Assembly: GCA_905116865.2 (NCBI GenBank)
Contig: CAJHNH020001152.1
Coordinates: 102,001-166,000 of the forward strand
Source of the DNA: Candidula unifasciata
Lineage: Eukaryota > Mollusca > Gastropoda > Stylommatophora > Geomitridae
Length of the DNA: 64,000 bases
Direction of reading: 5' to 3'
The translations under genes were made by a program, and so were the position numbers. The notes below the pieces were generated by a model. It saw only the letters and a list, made by a program, of their open reading frames with translations. It did no database searches and had not been told where the DNA came from. This document shows, one piece after another, positions 20,463-32,343 of this stretch; the first letter of the stretch is position 1, and each line of letters opens with the position of its first letter.

Positions 20463-21700
20463 TTCTCCTTAGTATATGTTCAAGTAATTATGAGAAGAAT
20501 AAGAAACACAATTAAACCAGAAATCAGCGATGAACAATGTGGATTTGTAGAAGGAAAAGGTACAAACAATGCCATTTACATCCAAAGGGCATTGTCAGAA
20601 AGAGCTATAGAAGTAAAGACTGATTTGTTCTTATGCTTCATAGACTATACAAAAGCATTTGACTGTGTGAAGCATGAAGAAATAATCAAACTGTTAGAAT
20701 AATTAAACATTGATGGGAAAGATCTACGAATAATAAAGAATATGTATTGGCAGCAAACAGCAGCTATAAGAATAAACAACCGTTTAGGTACCTATCAAAG
20801 CATAAAGAGGACAAGGATGTGTACTGTCACCTGATTTGTTTTCAATATACAGTGAATATATAATGAGATCTTTAATTGATATGCCCGGAATTGTGGTTGG
20901 TGGGCACACTATAAACAATTTACGTTATGCTGATGACACAGTCTTGATAGCAACAAGTCAGAAAGAATTACAGGAAATGATAGACATTGTGGTGTTAGAA
21001 AGTGGAAGAATGGGCCTCAGTTTGAATAATGGGAAGCCAGAAGTAATGGTGGTATCAAAGAAACAAATTATTCCTAAATGTGTAATAAAAGTCGGTGGTT
21101 TTATTTTAGGACAAGTACATAAATTTAAGTATCTGGGCACATGGATAACATCAGATGGAAGATGCATAACTGAAATAAGAAACAGAATTGGACAGGCAAA
21201 AACTGCATTTTATAAAATGAAAAACATCTTGTGCAATATATCCTTGTCATTGAGAGTTAGAAAAATAATTCTTGCTTGCTACATACATCCAGTTTTAACA
21301 TATGGCTGTAAATCCTGGACAATCAGTAGGTAGGTCAAACAACTTTTAGAGGCCTCAGAGATGTGGTTTTACAGAAGAATGCTTAGAATAAATTGGACAG
21401 CCAAAAAGAGCAACCAAGAGGTTTTGAAAGAGGCGGGAGCCCGAAGACAACTTATCACAAACATCAGAAGGAGACAGTCATCATTTTTCGGCCATGTTAT
21501 GAAAAGAAGGAAAATAGAACATGTGACCACTGGAAAGATCTGTGGAAAAAGGGATAGAGGAAGACAACGAGAAAAGATGCTTGACAGTCTTGTTGCATGG
21601 CATGGAGGTGTGTCAGCACCCGAACTGATACATGCTGCAGGAGATCGCAGATTATGGAGGCACCTGATGATGATATGTTCAAGTATAGCACCATCTCTTT
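20463..21700 (+). mobile_element. LINE family B, 5'-truncated reverse transcriptase pseudogene
   Basis: From the truncation point the plus strand reads MRRIRNTIKPEISDEQCGFV, RALSERAIEV and FIDYTKAFDCV (motif A). A stop lies at 20700. A frameshift near 20800 precedes RGQGCVLSPDLFSIYSE (motif B), then NNLRYADDTVLIA (motif C, catalytic pair intact) and KFKYLGTWI. A stop at 21331-21333 is followed in the same frame by MWFYRRMLRINWTAKKS, FFGHVMKR and the family-typical MLDSLVAWHGGVS. It ends near 21670 with CTGATGATGATA, a short 3' tail. Two stops and one frameshift mean no active enzyme. Related copies lie at 1-66, 11838-12190 and 42715-42965. Confidence 0.93.
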
Positions 21701-22118
21701 TGTCTAATAACTGCTCTTAGTGATGGTTGTCCAGGCATTCTAACGCCGTGTGTAAGTGGCTTTTAAACAAAACAGAAGTGTTTTATCGTTTGCAGTAGCT
21801 ACATTTCTGTCATTCCGAAATATATGATTTGCACACCTTTATTCCCCCCTCTCCTTCCCCCACGCCCACAAAACAAATAAATCATGGAATCCATCTTAGA
21901 TCAGCTAGGGCATTCGAACCATAAACACACAACAAATCGATGGGGATTTAAACACAACCTCCTCCTCCCTTAGAACAGTAGGTAATCATACTAGCTGATG
22001 CAGTGCCCAGGCTACACTGTCCTCGGTAACATTCTCTTTTAGTAGTAAGGAATGCTTATGCCAAAGGCAATACGCTTTTATACTAGTTAATAAGCAGTGA
22101 ACTTTTCTTACCTTTAGC
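21701..22118. other. No recognised gene
   Basis: About 420 bp of unique sequence between two LINE copies. No reading frame or repeat is recognised. Confidence 0.5.
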
Positions 22119-23151
22119 CCGTGTAGACAGAGATGTGCTGTGGAGAATTCTTGACGATTACGGAGTGCAGGGTCAATTATTAGACAACATCAGAGCCCTC
22201 TATAAAAAAAGTGAAAGTTCAGTAAGAACATCTAGTGGTCTTTCTGAATGGTTCAAAGTCACAACTGGTGTCAGACAAGGATGTGTACTGTCACCATTAC
22301 TTTTCATAACATACATGGATAAGATCACTGTAGAAGCAAACCCAGACGTGTATGCTATAAACGAATTACTTTTTGCTGATGATCAAAGCATACTGTATCA
22401 AAATGAATATGATCTACAGGAACATCTGACTACTCTCAACAACAGCTGTTTACAACATAATATGAGAATCAGTACAGAAAAAACAGAAGTTATGAAGATC
22501 AGCAGAACACACAGGCCACTGAATATAAATGTTGGAAGTGCCAAAATCAAGCAAACCAAAAAGTTCAAATACTTGGGCAGTATATTTACAGAGGATGGAA
22601 GAATGGACAGAGAGATAGAAACAAGAATACAGAAAGCAAATGCTGTCACATACCAACTATCACCTCTGCTTAAACATCCAGATATAACCATGAAGACCAA
22701 AAGACAATTGATAAACACCATCTTCATTCCAACACTCTGCTACCAGTGCCAGACATGGACAATCAACAAGACCCATGAAAGAAAAATAGAAGCCTGTGAA
22801 ATGAAATGTCTAAGAAAAGCAGCGAATAAGACCAGACTAGACAGGATAAAGAACATAGACATTAGAAACACTGTCAAAACTACACCATGTTTAGACTACA
22901 TAGAACATCAAAGAATGAAATGGTTTGGACATCTAACCAGGATGAAAAACGACCAAATAACATCACAAATTTTCAACCAAAGAAGCTCAGGATATAGGGC
23001 AAGAGGAAGACCAAGGAAACGGTGGATTGACGGGGTCTCCGAAACCTGCCAAAAGCATGGCCTCAGAACATCAGATGCTGCCCGCCTTGCTTATGACAGG
23101 AACTTGCATCTCCCCACAACGCTTAGCGGCATACGTGGAAGGAAAAAGTAA
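22119..23151 (+). pseudogene. LINE family A, 5'-truncated copy with open frame to its stop
   Basis: The frame is open from the truncation point (GTAGACAGAGAT, VDRD) to the stop at 23149-23151. It covers the second half of a non-LTR reverse transcriptase: LWRILDDYGVQGQLLDNI, TTGVRQGCVLSPLLF (motif B), NELLFADDQSI (motif C), KKFKYLGSIFTEDGR, LCYQCQTWTI, WFGHLTRM and RARGRPRKRWIDG. Motif A and everything before it are missing, so no functional protein is expected. The first in-frame codon after the junction is not an initiator in a eukaryote. There are no stops over about 340 codons, which suggests a younger copy than the other families. AAAAAGTAAAAAGTAAAGTAAG follows the stop as a probable tail. 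Confidence 0.93.
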
Positions 23152-23359
23152 AAAGTAAAGTAAGCCCGGTACTTTATGATACATTTCCTTCAGATGGTGC
23201 ATTTTCCTGATTGTGTAAACTTTTTGTCTTTCCGGCTGGAGTGAGGGTAAGGGCACTGATCACCCTGCATCGTGCACTGAAGCTATGTCGACAGAGATTC
23301 AGTAAAGTCCATCTTCCTCCAAATTACAATTCTGGCTACATCCTATTTAGCCATTATGA

Positions 23360-23385
23360 ACACACACACACACACACACACACAC

Positions 23386-23438
<53 letters not shown>

Positions 23439-23439
23439 C

Positions 23440-23528
<89 letters not shown>
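23360..23528. repeat. (CA)n followed by (TA)n compound microsatellite
   Basis: About 27 bases of CA, then about 136 bases of TA with a few ACATAC interruptions. The long Tyr-Ile frame across it is an artefact. Confidence 0.97.
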
Positions 23529-23529
<1 letters not shown>

Positions 23530-24555
23530 CAGTCGCTTTTATCAGAAATTGAGTGAAATATTTGCTTATTAAATCAGTGACAGAGGAATCAAAAATCCCA
23601 AACTAATGTAGGAAAGGAATAACTGTTACAATTCCAACGATACGTAATCTTATAGACTGTTATCTAGAGAGGAATTACTGTGTTAGCAGGAATGTCCGAA
23701 ACGTTTTGTAAAATATTTCTCAACAGTGTTAAAGGAATAGTGGAAAAAATCCTAAAATAGGAACAACTGCTAAAACAACTGCTGAAACAACTGTAAAAAG
23801 CAGCTTAAATCAAATAATTACATTGATTGATTTTGCTTACGATTGCCATTATGACTATATTTGTAGTATATACAAACTTTACGACACGAATTTTTATTTA
23901 TTAATTTTTTTTATTTTTCTACAAATGTCTGCAGAAGTCAGATGTGTTGGTCACAGTCAAATGGTGCAAATATCGCAGCCCCGTTGTAAACAGGCACAAC
24001 GCATTAACGTCTTCGGTTGAACGCAGACGTAGAAGTTATGTATTTCGTTAAATGTGTCAGTTGCTCTCCGCTTCAAACTAACCAACATTATGATCTCGCT
24101 TGTCTGACCTGATTTTAGAGGTTCATAGATGTTTTCTGTGCAAGAAATTTTTAGGCGAGATGTTTTTGACGTATTTGTTCGGACAGGCTGAATCCTTCAT
24201 TTGGGGGGGGGGGGGGGGGGGGAGTTAATTCTGCACAGGCAGACAAAACCAGAAAAGCAGAGTTGTCAAATGAGAACTTTTTATTACTTCATCCAGTTAC
24301 TTTTAGCTGAATTGCAAATGTTTTGCTCGTTTTGGCCTGAATTCTGGGCTTTCAATAATTTGATTTTATTTGCATTACTATACAGTGTTTAAAGTAAAGC
24401 AAATGTGACACTGATCAGCATCATGTGAGATCTTTTGTACACCACACTCTTGTGTCTGCTCCTATCCTGTGCAATCCTTTGGATATCAAGCATAGAACTC
24501 AGTAATCCTAGCCTGACCTACCAACGATTATCATAGAGTTTATCAGCAGAGAAAG
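23529..24555. other. No recognised gene; run of 20 G
   Basis: No gene is recognised. Poly-G of 20 bases lies at 24203-24222, the longest homopolymer G run in the window. Confidence 0.5.
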
Positions 24556-24559
24556 AAGA

Positions 24560-24765
24560 TTATTATGACCTGCAGAGAATAAGGCACCTGGGTGTAACCA
24601 GAGGGCCTGGCCGGCTCACTACACTGAAAGAAAAGGAAAGACGGACATATAATCAGATTGTGACCGGTACCATCAGTATTGTAAGTCTGTGCTGGCTGCT
24701 GAAGATGAGGAAGGAGCATGCATGGAGCTCCGAGTGCTGTGATGTCAATTCTTGACTCAACTTGA
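24560..24765 (+). repeat. Dispersed repeat R, copy 2
   Basis: Matches 7315-7540 in order and orientation, including ACCATCAGTATT, GCTGCTGAAGATG and AGTGCTGTGATGTCAATTCTT. It has no recognised coding content. Confidence 0.6.
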
Positions 24766-25398
24766 CTCAAATGGTGACTTTTAACATCTGACCAATGAAG
24801 GGACAAAAGTAGACAGGAAAAGCAAGACAGAAATGAATACCTAAATTAGCGTGATCGCTTGGTACATTCACAAATAACACATACACTATCCAAGACTGGT
24901 GGTCGCGTAAACTGACTAACGATGACAGTTTGCTCTTAAAGGTTTAAGTGAAGATATTTTTTGCTGACACATAGCTTATGAGTCAATGCTAGCTGCATTG
25001 TGAATATATCCTCGCAGACGTCTGCAACATTTACACTAAAGGAAATCTGTCCAGCCATTGCCATGTTTCTTTTCAGATTTCTATTGATTGAAAACAAATG
25101 TCAGCAGACTTGACATTTGGGTCGCGTAAACTAGATTCTCGAAGCCAAAATATTACAATATTTTTTAAATTAAGAAGTTCTCACCAAAGAGAAATAAACT
25201 TACAACCTTCGTGAAGCTACAAATTTTCTGTGTGTGTGTGACGATTTCGATAGACGGCTAGCCCAACCGTAAAACAAAAATATCAGCAAACTGAAGAGAA
25301 GGAAATCTTGTGAAACTATCCAAAAAAAGTGATCGGCAGAAGTGTGACTATAGGCGAACTATGTTGCTGCCAGTTCCTTGAAAAATATTATTTAAATT
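24766..25398. other. No recognised gene
   Basis: Unique sequence. The phrase GGTCGCGTAAACT occurs twice (24901-24913 and 25120-25132), about 219 bp apart, without other repeat structure around it. Confidence 0.45.
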
Positions 25399-25540
25399 AG
25401 ATCAGAATACTAAACTGAGCTCACAACTTTACTCCAGATTATGAAAATGCTTTTGACAGCAATGATAGGGCATCTCTCTGGAAATTAATGGGACACTATA
25501 GGATTTCAAGGAGAATAAATCAGCCTTATCGCGGGGGAGC
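25399..25540 (+). mobile_element. Small LINE fragment around RT motif A
   Basis: The plus strand reads DYENAFDSNDRASLWKLMGH at 25437-25496, continuing YRISRRI. This is the motif A block of a non-LTR reverse transcriptase (usual form DYEKAFDSVDR.SLWKL). About 15 further codons upstream are similar but contain a stop. It is distinct from families A and B in this window. Confidence 0.65.
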
Positions 25541-25985
25541 ATCTAACTTTTTGTGTGTGCATCTTTAAGTACAGGGATCGTAACACATTCATTTAAGGCA
25601 CACACACATTTACATGTGGAGACTTATTCAATAAATGTGTTGATGTTGCCTGTCAACTACGTGTCCTCGAGTGCAGAAGTTTCAACAGTTGACTTAGTTG
25701 ACGGCGTGTGTTGCTTGTCGTTGCGGTTAGCATTTGTGACCCCCTAGAGTAACAAGTTATTTCTAACGGCAGTGACCTTTGATGTACTTGAGTTTTATCG
25801 CCTTATAGTACTAGGAGCCAGGCCGGAAGCCAAGTACTTAATTATTGTATTATAACTCCTTTTACCTCTGATCTGGAGCTCAGAGCATTTGCTCTTCTGT
25901 GAACGGCGACATCAGGAACAAATGAAGACAAGCCTCTGCCATTCACTCACTTTTATGCAACTGTCTTCTGCTTACTTTTTTGTCC
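25541..25985. other. No recognised gene
   Basis: Unique sequence. A 64-codon frame at 25553-25747 (+) has no recognised motif. Confidence 0.45.
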
Positions 25986-26042
25986 ACAAGTGTCGTCGTG
26001 TTCGACAAGTGTCGTCGTGTTCGACAAGTGTCGTCGTGTCTC
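25986..26042 (+). repeat. 19-bp tandem repeat, three copies
   Basis: ACAAGTGTCGTCGTGTTCG is repeated three times, the last incomplete. Confidence 0.9.
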
Positions 26043-26178
26043 TTGTCATATCTTTTGTTAATTAGCTGTCTGCCATAGTGTGAATCTTTTTATTGCACAC
26101 CCAACAGCTTATTCATCCACACACCCCCCCCCTTTCCCCCAATGAACCGGTGTTCTAGTTTAATGGTCTCTGTAATAC

Positions 26179-26670
26179 ATCCGTTGAAGCAATCCGTTGA
26201 TCACATCCGTTAAAGCAATCCGTTGATCACATCCGTTAAAGCAATCCGTTGATCACATCCGTTAAAGCAATCCGTTGATCACATCCGTTAAAGCAATCCG
26301 TTGATCACATCCGTTAAAGCAATCCGTTGATCACATCCGTTAAAGCAATCCGTTGATCACATCCGTTAAAGCAATCCGTTGATCACATCCGTTAAAGCAA
26401 TCCGTTGATCACATCCGTTAAAGCAATCCGTTGATCACATCCGTTAAAGCAATCCGTTGATCACATCCGTTGAAGCAATCCGTTGATCACATCCGTTAAA
26501 GCAATCCGTTGATCACATCCGTTAAAGCAATCCGTTGATCACATCCGTTAAAGCAATCCGTTGATCACATCCGTTAAAGCAATCCGTTGATCACATCCGT
26601 TAAAGCAATCCGTTGATCACATCCGTTAAAGCAATCCGTTGATCACATCCGTTAAAGCAATCCGTTGATC
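26179..26670 (+). repeat. 26-bp satellite array made of two 13-bp halves, about 19 copies
   Basis: The unit is ATCCGTTGATCAC followed by ATCCGTTAAAGCA. Both 13-mers share ATCCGTT, so the 26-bp unit looks like a dimer of an ancestral 13-mer. The copies are almost identical; a G-for-A change (GTTGAAGC) is seen in the first unit and once near 26470. Each unit holds the palindrome TGATCA. It contains no stable long frame and no unique spacers. Confidence 0.97.
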
Positions 26671-27020
26671 CTAAATCGTATCTACCGCCTCAAAACCTAT
26701 CCAGTCAAAAAACATAAGAGTGTGCAACAACAAGCTTTGAATGTGTATGACAAAATGATAACACATACTGACAAAAATATGTACGACCTTTACCCGAGTT
26801 TAAACCTCAGTAATATTGTCAATCACATATATACTGGATGATATCATAGCTCCGGAAACAGTAACGAACACATATTATAACATTATAAGCCAATGTCAGG
26901 TGTAAAAAATTTCAATTTCTAATTAAAGAATTTTTTTTTTAAATCAAGATTACATTGAAAGATAATCCGCAAGAATGTTATCTGGTCCACTTTGGTATAG
27001 TACTGCATAACTGAACGAGT
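26671..27020. other. No recognised gene
   Basis: AT-rich unique sequence between the satellite and the 3' end of LINE D. Confidence 0.5.
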
Positions 27021-27024
27021 GCAA

Positions 27025-29255
27025 TAATATCATCATCATCAATCAGCAAGTCCTTTACAGAACGTCGCTCTCTTCACGCCACGCCTGAAAGTATCCCTTT
27101 CCCCAGCCAAATCTCTGGCCCCATGTGGTTTCTATACCAATGCATCTTTAATGTCTTGTATCCATCTACGGAGTGGCCGACCCCTGCCCCGCCTTCCACC
27201 AACCTTCCATTACCGTCTTTTCCAAACCCCTATGACGCTTGATGTGGCACCAGATAATTTGAAAATCCTATACCTCTCATTATATGCGATAGTTTATGGT
27301 GATGCACACAATCAAATGACCTGCTGCAGCCTATGAAATACGTATGAAGATCTATCTTGTATCATCTACACTTCTCTAGGGTGATCCTAATATTGAAAAC
27401 ATGGTCAATTGTTCTCCTGCCACGTCTAAAGCCCGCTTGTGTTTCTAGTTCATATTCCAATTTATTCTCAATCCTCCTCGGTATGATAAGCAGAAGGAAT
27501 TTGCTGGCATGACTAATTAGAGCTATAGAACGATAATTGTTACACAATTTGAGATTCCCCTTTTTGGGGGAGGGGAATATATACTGATTGTTTCCACTCT
27601 TTGGGCCAGTCAGCACTGTTCCAGATTTTCACACATAGTGCATGGTATAGAATTACGCTTCTCCTCCAGCCCTTATTTAATTAACCCTGCTGGTATGTCA
27701 TCAAATCCCGGAGAGTTGCCTGATTTCAGGGTGTTTTTTTTCCAGGATCTTTTTCTGTGATTACTTCGGTACTATCTGGAAGGTTTTTCGAATCTTGTAC
27801 CTTTCTCCACAACACCCCTTCCATCTTTCAAGTATTTCTTTGCTCTTTGTCAAGGCGTTGTCATTTTTATCGTTATTACATTCACTGAAGGTTTGAATTT
27901 TGTTGTTAATATTACAATCCTTTTGAACATTTCTCTATCTCTTCCCTTTTGCTGGAGATGCTCTATTTTGTTGCAAATCTTGATTACAAATTGCTTATGG
28001 TCTTCCCTGTTCGCATTTCTCCCTTACTTCATTTGGTTTTTACACAGTGTTGCTGGTTTCTGTCCTTGTTTGTTTCAGTTTTCTTCTTTCTTCAGTTAAC
28101 CTCAAAGTTTCTTCTGTGACGTATTCTTGTTTATTATATACTTTTTTTGCGTATCACATTCTTCGCTGTCGTAATGATTATGTCTCTTGCCTGTGAGGCT
28201 AGTTCATCAGGTGAGATTTCTTCCTAAATTGCCATCAATATTTCAAATGTATTTGTCACTTCTACGCTAAACTCTAGAGGTGTGAGTGTTAGATCAAAAC
28301 GAATTGGATGCGGCCCTTTCGGAACTTTTCTCAGTTTTAACTTGAGATTCGCCAGAAGCAATTTATGGGCGCGGTAGTGTTTTTGCGGAAGTTACGCATG
28401 TCTTCCACTTCTGTTGCTTCATGATGTAGTCAATTTGATTTTTATAGTTTCCATTAGGTGATGTCCATGTGAAAAGCCTTCTTGGGTGTTGTTTAAATAA
28501 AGTATTTGCGATTACTATAAAAAAATCTAATAATTTCACACCACTCTCATTCCTCTCTCCTATGCAGTGTGGACCTCGCACATTTTTTTCCCTTTCCCGT
28601 CTCTCTGCAACTATTTAGGCGTTTAAGTATCCCATAATTATCACAATATCTCTTTTCTTTGCCTTTTTTTAATTGGATTTGCAAATTATTGTAAAATTCT
28701 AATTGTTCTTCTTCTCCATAGGAAGATGTTGGTGCGTAAACTTGTAAAATAGAGATGTTTCTACTTTCTGCTTTGAGACTGACAGTAAGAATGCGATCGT
28801 TGACCGGGTTGCAACCAAGCAGAGCTGAAGATACTTTTTGGGATAGCAAGAGACCAGTTCTGCTTTCTCCGCCTTTCTCTTTCCTGGAATAGATAAAGGT
28901 TTCTCCCTTTTCGAACTTAAAATGGCCTTGCCGCCCCCCCCCCCTTTTTTTTTCACCCCACCAACCTGTGGTCAGAAATTTCAACAATGTCGATCCTACA
29001 CCTCTTCATTTCGCTGCTTATCATGCTTAGTTACCATTTATATAAACTCCTTACCTTCCATGTTCCCATCTTCGTTGTATTTTTTAGTCCAACGACAGAG
29101 CCTTCCACTGCAGCACATTCAGTAGCCTTTCTGTCATCATCTCCTCTGCTTGTACTAGTTCTGCCGTTGTTCTCTTCCGCAGTGCGCGTAGATGACCTGC
29201 CTGGCCTAGTGGTCTCACCATTAGATCTTTGAGATACTTTTTCAGCTTCCATGTT
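27025..29255 (-). mobile_element. LINE family D: endonuclease, linker, truncated RT and 3' end
   Basis: Read on the minus strand. It starts with an N-terminal region (29252-29031) ending MGTWKVRSLYKW, the usual opening of the apurinic-type endonuclease. The endonuclease body follows: FEKGETFIYSRKEKGG, GLLLSQKVSSALLG, ILQVYAPTSS and, at 28581-28363, RRLFTWTSPNGNYKNQIDYI. A linker (GPHPIRFDLTLTPLEFSV; SPDELASQARDIIITTAK) leads to reverse transcriptase fingers (NNYRSIALISHASKFLL, GFRRGRRTIDHVFNIR) and a worn motif A (FIGCSRSFDCVHHHKL). It then jumps straight to the C-terminal end (a GRGRPLRRWIQDI-like peptide) and a TGATGATGATGATATT tail at 27025-27040. The palm with motifs B and C is missing. 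Several stops and frameshifts are present. This is the only copy in the window with a 5' end. Confidence 0.88.
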
Positions 29256-29399
29256 GAGTTTCTAGGGATATATAATGTGGCAGTCTCCCCTTACTTTCCA
29301 CATCAAGGCGGCTGAGCATCTCAACCTTCAGCAATCTTTAAGAATGGATGGGTCAGTGGGTACCCTTCTCTGTGATGTTATTGTTAACAGCAGATAACA

Positions 29400-30060
29400 C
29401 CACATGGTATCGGCTTATTCCGGTGGATACTCGGTCCCCAAAACTGCGTTAGCCACACTGAGGTGTGTCTCTGTCCTCCACCACGAGGAGTTGCTGTTGG
29501 GATTTTTCCCTTCATCGAAACTTGAGGCCAGGGTGGAATTTCCCACGCTCTCTGGGTACTTTTGGAGGAAGCGATGATGTGGCTCAACGTAATACCTGAG
29601 CGTTGGTAACTTAACTCGTATTCATTGCAGTAAGCGCTTGATGGTCTTGCTATATGTGGAAATACACCAATATACACCGACGGCCTTTCTTTCCGACACG
29701 CTGAAACGAGACTCACTTGGTGTCGGCCTATTGCTATCAAACAGGCATGGGAGTAACTGTCCATTATATTTCTAGCTCAGTACTGGGGCCTCTCAGTCTG
29801 ATGTTCGACGCATCTAGGGACAAATAGAAATCCACTGAGCGATTCGGTAGTCTTAAGAATGAATACTGTCTAAATGCCCTTTGTATGTGGTCCAGTGCTT
29901 TAGCACACGTCTGGTCCAAGTATACCAAGCGAGGCATCGTCTTTCGTGTCAGTTTCGACAAGACAGAAGTGATAGAGAAAACCGAGGGATGAATTTTAAA
30001 AATAAATTTCATAGACCCAGAAGCGCTCCAACATTCTTCTTAGATTTTGGTGTCAGAAAG
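29400..30060 (-). pseudogene. RNase H region of the Gypsy element
   Basis: In the frame 30012-29764, MPRLVYLDQTCAKALDHIQR precedes VLRLP-like and FYLSLDASNIRLRG. The DAS corresponds to the first catalytic Asp of Gypsy RNase H. After a stop near 29764 another frame continues with GQLLPCLFDSNRPTPSESRF and SVSERKAVGVYWC, the region with the catalytic Glu. Further stops follow. It cleaves the RNA strand of the replication hybrid in living relatives; here it is broken. Confidence 0.75.
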
Positions 30061-30720
30061 TTCAGAATTGTAGGCACATTGTGGTTTTTCAATTGAAGAA
30101 TACTGTCATCAACTATATGGCTAAAGAAAGGCTATCTATACCATAGAAGGACAAATCGTCAAGTCAGACTGATTTCGTCAAGGAGGGAGTTCAAAGAAGC
30201 AGGGTGATCTTTCAAATTGTCATGGAATAGTATAAAATCATCCAAGTTGTTAATCAAGTCAGAACGTCTGAGAGCCAAACCTAACCAAATGAGTCAACCT
30301 GGCCGGAGCATTGGTGTCCAAATTTCATAAATCTGAACTGGAGTACACCAAGAGTGACTAAAAAGCTGTCAATTGGCTGTATTTCTCCACTAAAGGGATC
30401 TGCTAATATTCATTTGACAAATCTAGCCTCGTAAAAAAAAAAATCCTTGCCGTTGCCAACTTATAACATATATACTCTATGTCTGGCATATTCTCTGCAT
30501 CCATGACACTAATACAATTAGGCTTGCAGTAGTTTATTATACATATACGGATGGTTCCATCCTTCTTCCTCACTATTACCATAGAGAAAAACATATGGTC
30601 AGGTATATGGCTCCATAATACCTAGACGCAACATCTCTTCCAATTCCCTGTCCACCACATTTTCATAGTGCATTGGTACATTGTATGGTGGTAATTAGAA
30701 AGGTCGATCAACCACTAGCT
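30061..30720 (-). pseudogene. Gypsy reverse transcriptase domain
   Basis: The minus strand gives ELEEMLRLGIMEP (start of the RT domain, about 30640-30600), then VIVRKKDGTIRICI, NCISVMDAENMPD and FTRLDLSNEY (motif A Asp retained, 30403-30429). After a stop comes a degenerate FLVTLGVLQFRFMKFG, then INNLDDFILFHD (motif C as LDD, about 30235-30246). These are the fingers-palm motifs of a Gypsy RT. At least one stop and two frameshifts break it. Confidence 0.85.
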
Positions 30721-31129
30721 TGGTTTGTATGAATAGCTTGACATGTCCTTCCCAGGATGTCTGTGAAAATCTCAGACAAACGATGCAAAGAGTCGTTGAA
30801 AACGACCCGCACACTCCAGAGGTATGGAGTTTGAAATCCCCACATCCCTCAAAGATATCTTAGGGGTCAAAGAAGGTAGAAACAGGCACGGATGACTCCT
30901 CCTGGGGATTTTCCCACGTTTCATTTACTACATGACAGAAACTTGTTTACATCTGTGTTCGGAGTCAGACCCTCTTCAGTCGCAACATCAGTCATTTCCA
31001 CCAGATGTTCAGGTCACGTTGTAAAACGTTTGAGCATATTATTATGATATATTTTTATGTGACTTCCTTTGTCCACTAAATAATTTACTGAAGGTATCTT
31101 CTAGACCACCTTGAATGGGCTCTGCTAAG

Positions 31130-32060
31130 ACGACATCAAACAATTCAAACTATCTTGGAGAAATAAAAGGACTTCGTTAGAAGGCTTAAGAGCAATAGGC
31201 CTATGTCCCTTATTGACGTACTTGCATTGTCGAAACCATGCTTGCTACAAATTCCCTCTGGCGATCTCGCAACTGGTGATAATTTTGTGGCTTAAGTCTG
31301 TTGAAAACTGTGTTTATGTCTGAGAGACGCCTTCTTTGTCCCAATTTGTCCAGATATCCTTGATGATAGACATTAGACCTCTCAGCTACTCACCACATAC
31401 GACCTCAAATAGTGAATATGCTGTAGTTTTCTGGGGGAACTTCCCTGTTGGCAAACAATACAGCAGGTAAATATTCCAATCGGTCGGGAACTCATCGGTG
31501 ACCTTTTGCTCAAATAGCCTTTGAATGTTCATTAAAATCCTTGCCCACTCCATTCGTTTTTTAAATTAAATCTATCAGACAATACATGTTCAATTGACAA
31601 CGGCTTGTCGAACGATTGCATCGTCTTGGAAATAAACTGAGGACCATAATCGTATAAAATCGTGTTCGGAAAACCCAGTCCAGAGACTATTTGCATTACG
31701 GTGTCCGCCACCGCCTCTATAGTAATGCTTTTCAGAGGAATCCCTTCAGGCCAACGCGTCGCAAGATCAACAAAGGTAAAATATATCTGTAACCTCTATA
31801 AGACATTACAGATAGAGGACCCACTATGTTATTTGCCACCTTCTCGACAAGACGAAAAGGTAAATAAGTCTCCAAAATTGGCGCACCCTGTGCCGAATCT
31901 TTTCGCGCTATAATCTGGTATTCGCGACACGATTTGCAGAGTTTCCTAACGTCTGTGGAACAGTCATGCCTGCAAAATTGAGATAAAATGCCCCTGTATG
32001 TTTTGTCTACACCCAAATGACATACGAAGGGTGTGTCATGATGTGTCTTTAGCACCTCTT
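31130..32060 (-). pseudogene. Gypsy integrase
   Basis: At the N-terminus HHDTPFVCHLGVDKTYR and CKSCREYQ form the HHCC zinc-binding block (32050-31915). The core follows: NNIVGPL, where the first catalytic Asp appears as Asn, then GYRYI. A frame change gives FVDLATRWPEGIPLKS, then FPNTILYDYGPQFIS (second Asp kept), then GVGKDFNE where the usual ERFN Glu reads Lys. LPAVLFANREVPPE and, near 31050, IYHNNMLKRF close the domain. The integrase inserts the element's DNA copy into the chromosome in active relatives; this one has lost two of three catalytic residues by my reading. Confidence 0.85.
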
Positions 32061-32343
32061 TCCTGAATTTTGTTTAGGAATCACAAATTGTTTGTGAGTA
32101 TGCTGCGCCGACTCGAAATGACGCATCAACAACCCATTTTTCAAGCAAGATTGACATTTACCATTGTTAGTAATCTTTTAACCAAGCGTCCGTCCGTGTT
32201 ATTTCCAAGCAAATTTTTAGCGTGTGGTCTGCACGCTGCGCTTCAGCAAATGACGGTGTAGAGTATGATATTGAACCCGTGACCGATGCATGTTCGTTCC
32301 CAACATTCTCAATCACCCCTGTCGCTGGGTGAAGTATTTCTGT

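Noticed and set aside
22135..23151. Complete bacterial-type gene starting at GTG
   Set aside because: The frame begins inside the reverse transcriptase after motif A; the GTG is only the first codon after a 5' truncation of a LINE.
26179..26670. CRISPR-like regular repeats
   Set aside because: The 26-bp units follow each other with no unique spacers, and the surroundings are eukaryotic retrotransposons. The same holds for the 22, 32, 37, 45 and 59-bp arrays.
29290..29400. 3' LTR of the Gypsy element
   Set aside because: No TG...CA ends or repeat matching the 35.1-35.8 kb side could be found, so no LTR is called.
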